Positions 60,482-64,000 of a stretch of 64,000 nucleotides of DNA are shown piece by piece. A program made the translations under genes and the position numbers. The stretch is from Burkholderia humptydooensis. GTDB taxonomy: Bacteria; Pseudomonadota; Gammaproteobacteria; Burkholderiales; Burkholderiaceae. The DNA is taken from assembly GCF_001513745.1 (NCBI RefSeq), contig NZ_CP013380.1, positions 3,100,001-3,164,000 of the forward strand, given 5' to 3'. Position 1 is the stretch's first letter. Each line of letters starts with the position of its first letter. The notes beneath the pieces were generated by a model. The model saw nothing but the letters and a program-made list of their open reading frames with translations. It was not told the DNA's origin and did not search any database.

Positions 60482-61470
60482 CACGCGCCGCCCTGTTGCG
60501 CCTGCGCGCTCGCCGCGACGAGCGCGTCGACGATCGCGCGCGCGCCCTGCCGCTCGAGCTCGTCGGACACCGCGCGGCCGAGCGCGAGCGCATCGGCGGC
60601 CGTCGCGGCGCGCGACTGCGCGTGCGCGGCGAGCACGCGCGCGCCGTCCGTCGTCGACACGCTGCCCGTCAGATGCAGCTCGTCGCCGCGCCACACCGCA
60701 TGCGCGGCGAGCGGCACCTCGCAACTGCCGCCGAGCGCGCGCGACACCGCGCGCTCGGCCTCGACCGCGAGCGCGGTCGCATGATCGTGCAGCGGCGCGA
60801 GCCACGCGGCGACGTCCGCGCGGCGCGCGGCGATCTCGATGCCGAGCGCGCCCTGGCCCGCGGCGGGCAGGCTGTCGTCGACGTCGAGCAGCGCGCGGAC
60901 CCGCGCGGCGAGGCCGAGGCGCTTCAAGCCCGCGGCGGCGAGAATGATCGCCGCGTAGTCGCCGCGGTCGAGCTTCGCGAGCCGCGTGTCGAGATTGCCG
61001 CGCAGCGGCCGCACGTCGAGCCGCGGATGGCGCGCGCGCAGCATCGCCTCGCGGCGCAGGCTCGACGTGCCGACGACGGCGCCCGCCGGCAGCGCGTCGA
61101 GCGACGCGTAATCGTTCGACACGAACGCGTCGCGCGGGTCCTCGCGGCTCATCACGGCCGCGAGCGCGAAGCCTTCGGGCAGCGCCATCGGCACGTCCTT
61201 CAGCGAATGCACGGCGAGATCCGCGCGGCCGTCGGCGAGCGCGCTCTCGAGCTCCTTCACGAACAGGCCCTTGCCGCCGACCTTCGACAGCGTGCGATCG
61301 AGAATTTGATCGCCGCGCGTCGTCATCCCGAGGATTTTCACGTCGCAAGCTGGATATAATTTGCGCAGCGCATCACGCACGTGCTCGGCTTGCCACATGG
61401 CGAGACGGCTCTCGCGCGACGCGATCGTCAGCGTCGCGGGCAGCTCGGCCGGAAGAGTCTCGGAGTTCAT
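60481..61470 (-). CDS. hemC: porphobilinogen deaminase (hydroxymethylbilane synthase)
   Basis: A 329-aa enzyme starting [20 protein letters not shown]. Catalytic D84 lies in [10 protein letters not shown] and the dipyrromethane cofactor Cys C250 in [22 protein letters not shown] and [13 protein letters not shown] match the family. Normal length. First gene of the leftward hem operon, divergent from ppc; the 299-base divergent gap holds both promoters but no gene. Confidence 0.96.
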   Translation of the reverse strand: MNSETLPAELPATLTIASRESRLAMWQAEHVRDALRKLYPACDVKILGMTTRGDQILDRTLSKVGGKGLFVKELESALADGRADLAVHSLKDVPMALPEGFALAAVMSREDPRDAFVSNDYASLDALPAGAVVGTSSLRREAMLRARHPRLDVRPLRGNLDTRLAKLDRGDYAAIILAAAGLKRLGLAARVRALLDVDDSLPAAGQGALGIEIAARRADVAAWLAPLHDHATALAVEAERAVSRALGGSCEVPLAAHAVWRGDELHLTGSVSTTDGARVLAAHAQSRAATAADALALGRAVSDELERQGARAIVDALVAASAQAQQGGA

Positions 61471-61769
61471 TGCAGGGACATCGAGGGACGGGGTTAGGAA
61501 CAGACTATGGTAGCACGCGCATCTTGCGCGGCCGCCCGCCGGACGGGCTGCGCGAGCGGCCCGCCCGGTCTGCGTCGAGATCCCGAACGATCGTTCGGTT
61601 CGAGAAGGAGTCCGGCATCCGCCAGGCGGGTCCGGTCCGCCGTCGTCGCGTCGTCCGCCGCGTCACTCGCCGCGTCGCCCGGTCGCGTCGTCCGCCGCGC
61701 CGCTTGATCGCCCTCGCTGTTGCTGGACCGCAGTTCCCGTTCACTCGTGCTTTCCCAAGGAAATCGATC

Positions 61770-64000
61770 GTGAAGTCTTCCGGATCGGCGCGCGCGACGC
61801 GCCGCAATGCTGTCTCGTCCTCCTCCGCCCCGGCGAACGCCGAGCTTCCCGCCCGCCGCGCCGCGAAACCCGCGCGCAAGCGCAACGGCGCCGCCGTGCG
61901 CACGATCGCGCCGACGAACGCCGCATCCGCGAAACCCCAGGGCCGCACGCGCGAGGACAAGGACCGCCCGCTCTTCGAGGACATCCGCTATCTCGGCCGC
62001 CTGCTCGGCGACGTCGTTCGCGAGCAGGAAGGCGACGCCGTGTTCGACATCGTCGAGACGATCCGCCAGACCGCCGTCAAGTTCCGCCGCGAGGACGACA
62101 AGGCCGCCGCGCAGACGCTCGAAAAAATGCTGCGCAAGCTCACGCCCGACCAGACGGTGAGCGTCGTGCGCGCGTTCAGCTATTTCTCGCACCTCGCGAA
62201 CATCGCCGAGGACCGCCATCACAACCGCCGCCGCCGGATCCACGCGCTCGCGGGCTCCGCGCCGCAGGCGGGCACCGTCGCGTACGCGCTCGACAGGCTC
62301 CGGCAGGCGGGCGACGCGTCGCCGAAGACGATCAAGCAGTTCTTCGAAGGCGCGCTGATCGTGCCCGTGCTGACCGCGCACCCGACCGAAGTGCAGCGCA
62401 AGAGCATTCTCGACGCGCAGCACGACATCGCGCGCCTGCTCGCCGAGCGCGACCAGCCGCTGACCGCTCGCGAGCTCGCGCACAACGAGGCGCTGCTGCG
62501 CGCGCGCGTGACGACGCTCTGGCAGACCCGGATGCTGCGCGACGCGCGCCTGACGGTCGCCGACGAGATCGAGAACGCGCTGTCGTACTACCGCGCGACG
62601 TTCCTCGACGAGCTGCCCGCGCTCTACGCGGACATCGAGGAGGCGCTCGCCGAGCACGGCCTGCCCGCGCGCGTGCCGGCGTTCTTCCAGATGGGTAGCT
62701 GGATCGGCGGCGACCGCGACGGCAACCCGAACGTCACCGCCACGACGCTCGACGAGGCGATCACCCGCCAGGCGGCGGTGATCTTCGAGCATTACCTGGA
62801 GCAGGTGCACAAGCTGGGCGCGGAGCTCTCCGCGTCGAACCTGCTCGTCGGCGCGAGCGATGCGCTGAAGGCGCTCGCGGCCGCGTCGCCGGACCAGTCG
62901 CCGCACCGCGTCGACGAGCCGTACCGCCGCGCGCTGATCGGCGTCTACACGCGGCTCGCGGCAAGCGCGCGCGTGCGGCTGGGCGAAGGCGCGGTGCCCG
63001 TGCGGAGCGCGGGCCGCGGCGCCGCGCCCGTGCGCGCGACGCCGTATGCGGACGCGGAGGAATTCGTCGCCGATCTGCGCGTGCTGACCGATTCGCTCGC
63101 GCTGCATCACGGCGAATCGCTTGCGACGCCGCGCCTCGCGCCGCTCACGCGCGCGGCCGAGGTGTTCGGCTTCCATCTCGCGAGCATCGACTTGCGGCAG
63201 AGCTCGGACATCCATGAAGCCGTGATCGCCGAGCTGCTCGCGCGCGGCGGCGTCGAGCCCGACTACGCGGCGCTGCCCGAAGCGGACAAGCTGCGCGTGC
63301 TGCTCGCGGCGCTCGCGGACCCGCGGCCGCTGCGCTCGCCGTATCTCGACTATTCGGACCTCGCGAAGAGCGAGCTCGGCGTGCTCGAGCGCGCGCGCGC
63401 GATCCGCGCGCAGTTCGGCGCGCGCGCGGTGCGCAACTACATCATCTCGCACACCGAGACGGTGAGCGACCTCGTCGAAGTGCTGCTGCTGCAGAAGGAG
63501 ACGGGCCTCTTCGAAGGCACGCTCGGCACGCCGCACGCCAACGCGCGCAACGGCCTGATGGCGATTCCGCTCTTCGAGACGATCGCCGATCTGCGCAACG
63601 CGTCCGACATCATGCGCGAATTCTTCGCGCTGCCGGGCGTGGGCGAGCTGCTCGCGCACCAAGGCCACGAGCAGGAAGTGATGCTCGGCTATTCGGACAG
63701 CAACAAGGACGGCGGCTTCCTCACGTCGAACTGGGAGCTCTATCGCGGGGAACTGGCGCTCGTCGACCTGTTCCACGAGCGCGGGATCAAGCTGCGCCTG
63801 TTCCACGGCCGCGGCGGCACGGTGGGCCGCGGCGGCGGTCCCACCTATCAGGCGATCCTGTCGCAGCCGCCCGGCACGGTGAACGGCCAGATCCGGCTGA
63901 CCGAGCAGGGCGAGGTGATCGCGAGCAAGTTCTCGAACCCAGAGATCGGCCGGCGCAATCTGGAGACGGTCGTCGCCGCGACGCTCGAGGCGACGCTCGC
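61770..64000 (+). CDS. ppc: phosphoenolpyruvate carboxylase (3' end beyond window)
   Basis: The frame opens at GTG 61770 (AAGGA nine bases before) and is open at the right edge after 743 codons, of about 1,000. The N-terminus is an Ala/Arg-rich extension ([14 protein letters not shown]), then the conserved [20 protein letters not shown], the His motif [30 protein letters not shown], and the catalytic/substrate-binding [20 protein letters not shown]. It carboxylates PEP to oxaloacetate, replenishing the TCA cycle. Nothing unusual except the partial length in this window. Confidence 0.95.
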   Translation, partial: MKSSGSARATRRNAVSSSSAPANAELPARRAAKPARKRNGAAVRTIAPTNAASAKPQGRTREDKDRPLFEDIRYLGRLLGDVVREQEGDAVFDIVETIRQTAVKFRREDDKAAAQTLEKMLRKLTPDQTVSVVRAFSYFSHLANIAEDRHHNRRRRIHALAGSAPQAGTVAYALDRLRQAGDASPKTIKQFFEGALIVPVLTAHPTEVQRKSILDAQHDIARLLAERDQPLTARELAHNEALLRARVTTLWQTRMLRDARLTVADEIENALSYYRATFLDELPALYADIEEALAEHGLPARVPAFFQMGSWIGGDRDGNPNVTATTLDEAITRQAAVIFEHYLEQVHKLGAELSASNLLVGASDALKALAAASPDQSPHRVDEPYRRALIGVYTRLAASARVRLGEGAVPVRSAGRGAAPVRATPYADAEEFVADLRVLTDSLALHHGESLATPRLAPLTRAAEVFGFHLASIDLRQSSDIHEAVIAELLARGGVEPDYAALPEADKLRVLLAALADPRPLRSPYLDYSDLAKSELGVLERARAIRAQFGARAVRNYIISHTETVSDLVEVLLLQKETGLFEGTLGTPHANARNGLMAIPLFETIADLRNASDIMREFFALPGVGELLAHQGHEQEVMLGYSDSNKDGGFLTSNWELYRGELALVDLFHERGIKLRLFHGRGGTVGRGGGPTYQAILSQPPGTVNGQIRLTEQGEVIASKFSNPEIGRRNLETVVAATLEATL

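Noticed and set aside
61494..63806. Minus-strand frame of 770 codons opposite ppc
   Set aside because: Shadow of ppc, which has the HPTE and GRGG motifs on the plus strand.

Overview
The window is GC-rich chromosomal DNA, apart from some AT-rich accessory stretches. It reads as Burkholderia, probably the B. pseudomallei/thailandensis group. That placement is an inference from codon bias, the hemC-hemDX-hemY/ppc and nadE/glnB neighbourhoods, the OmpC-type porin, the ecotin gene and the VgrG type. No species call can be made from the sequence alone.

Region 1 (1-4646) is an integration hotspot full of debris. It holds the body of a type VI secretion VgrG that runs off the left edge, overlapping remnants of a phage terminase small and large subunit, the last 34 codons of an IS3-family transposase, and a decayed tyrosine recombinase that still has its own four-copy TGTAGCA array.

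Region 2 (about 4647-19066) is a P4-like integrative element at tRNA-Arg(CCT). In order it carries a 404-aa P4-type integrase, a small unknown gene, a 955-aa TOPRIM/DUF927 helicase-primase, a tight leftward operon of small unknown proteins headed by an AlpA-like regulator, an HTH protein, an AbiE-type toxin-antitoxin pair, a serine resolvase with a three-part res-like site, and a 684-aa AAA ATPase-TOPRIM nuclease of OLD/PARIS type. Paired sequence features tie the ends together. A GTTGGTAT doublet lies inside both ends. A TTGGAGATA repeat cluster with an AAGCCTT/AAGGCTT hairpin occurs at both 6909-7003 and 18802-18908, which resembles a two-part (ori/crr) replication origin. The likely cargo is anti-phage defence (AbiE plus OLD/TOPRIM).

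Region 3 (19067-38920) is ordinary chromosome: a frameshifted methyltransferase next to the element, a PBP7-type D-Ala-D-Ala endopeptidase, ecotin, small envelope proteins, a YbhB-like protein, a DHA2 MFS exporter, otsA with an overlapping AAA kinase-like gene, two tandem paralogous lipoproteins, an ABC importer with a fused double permease, and a two-component system divergent from a Spy/LTXXQ-type periplasmic protein.

Region 4 (39018-64000) is metabolic core: pirin, a histidine/lysine/arginine-type ABC importer, a porin with a clear terminator, PII, NAD synthetase, a DUF482-type acyltransferase, a GH3 lipoprotein glucosidase divergent from an AraC regulator, a GIY-YIG protein, pyrophosphatase, an ALDH-SDR-MFS operon, the hemC-hemDX-hemY operon with a hairpin terminator, and the start of ppc, which runs off the right edge. 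All coordinates and family calls come from reading the sequence; no database search was run.
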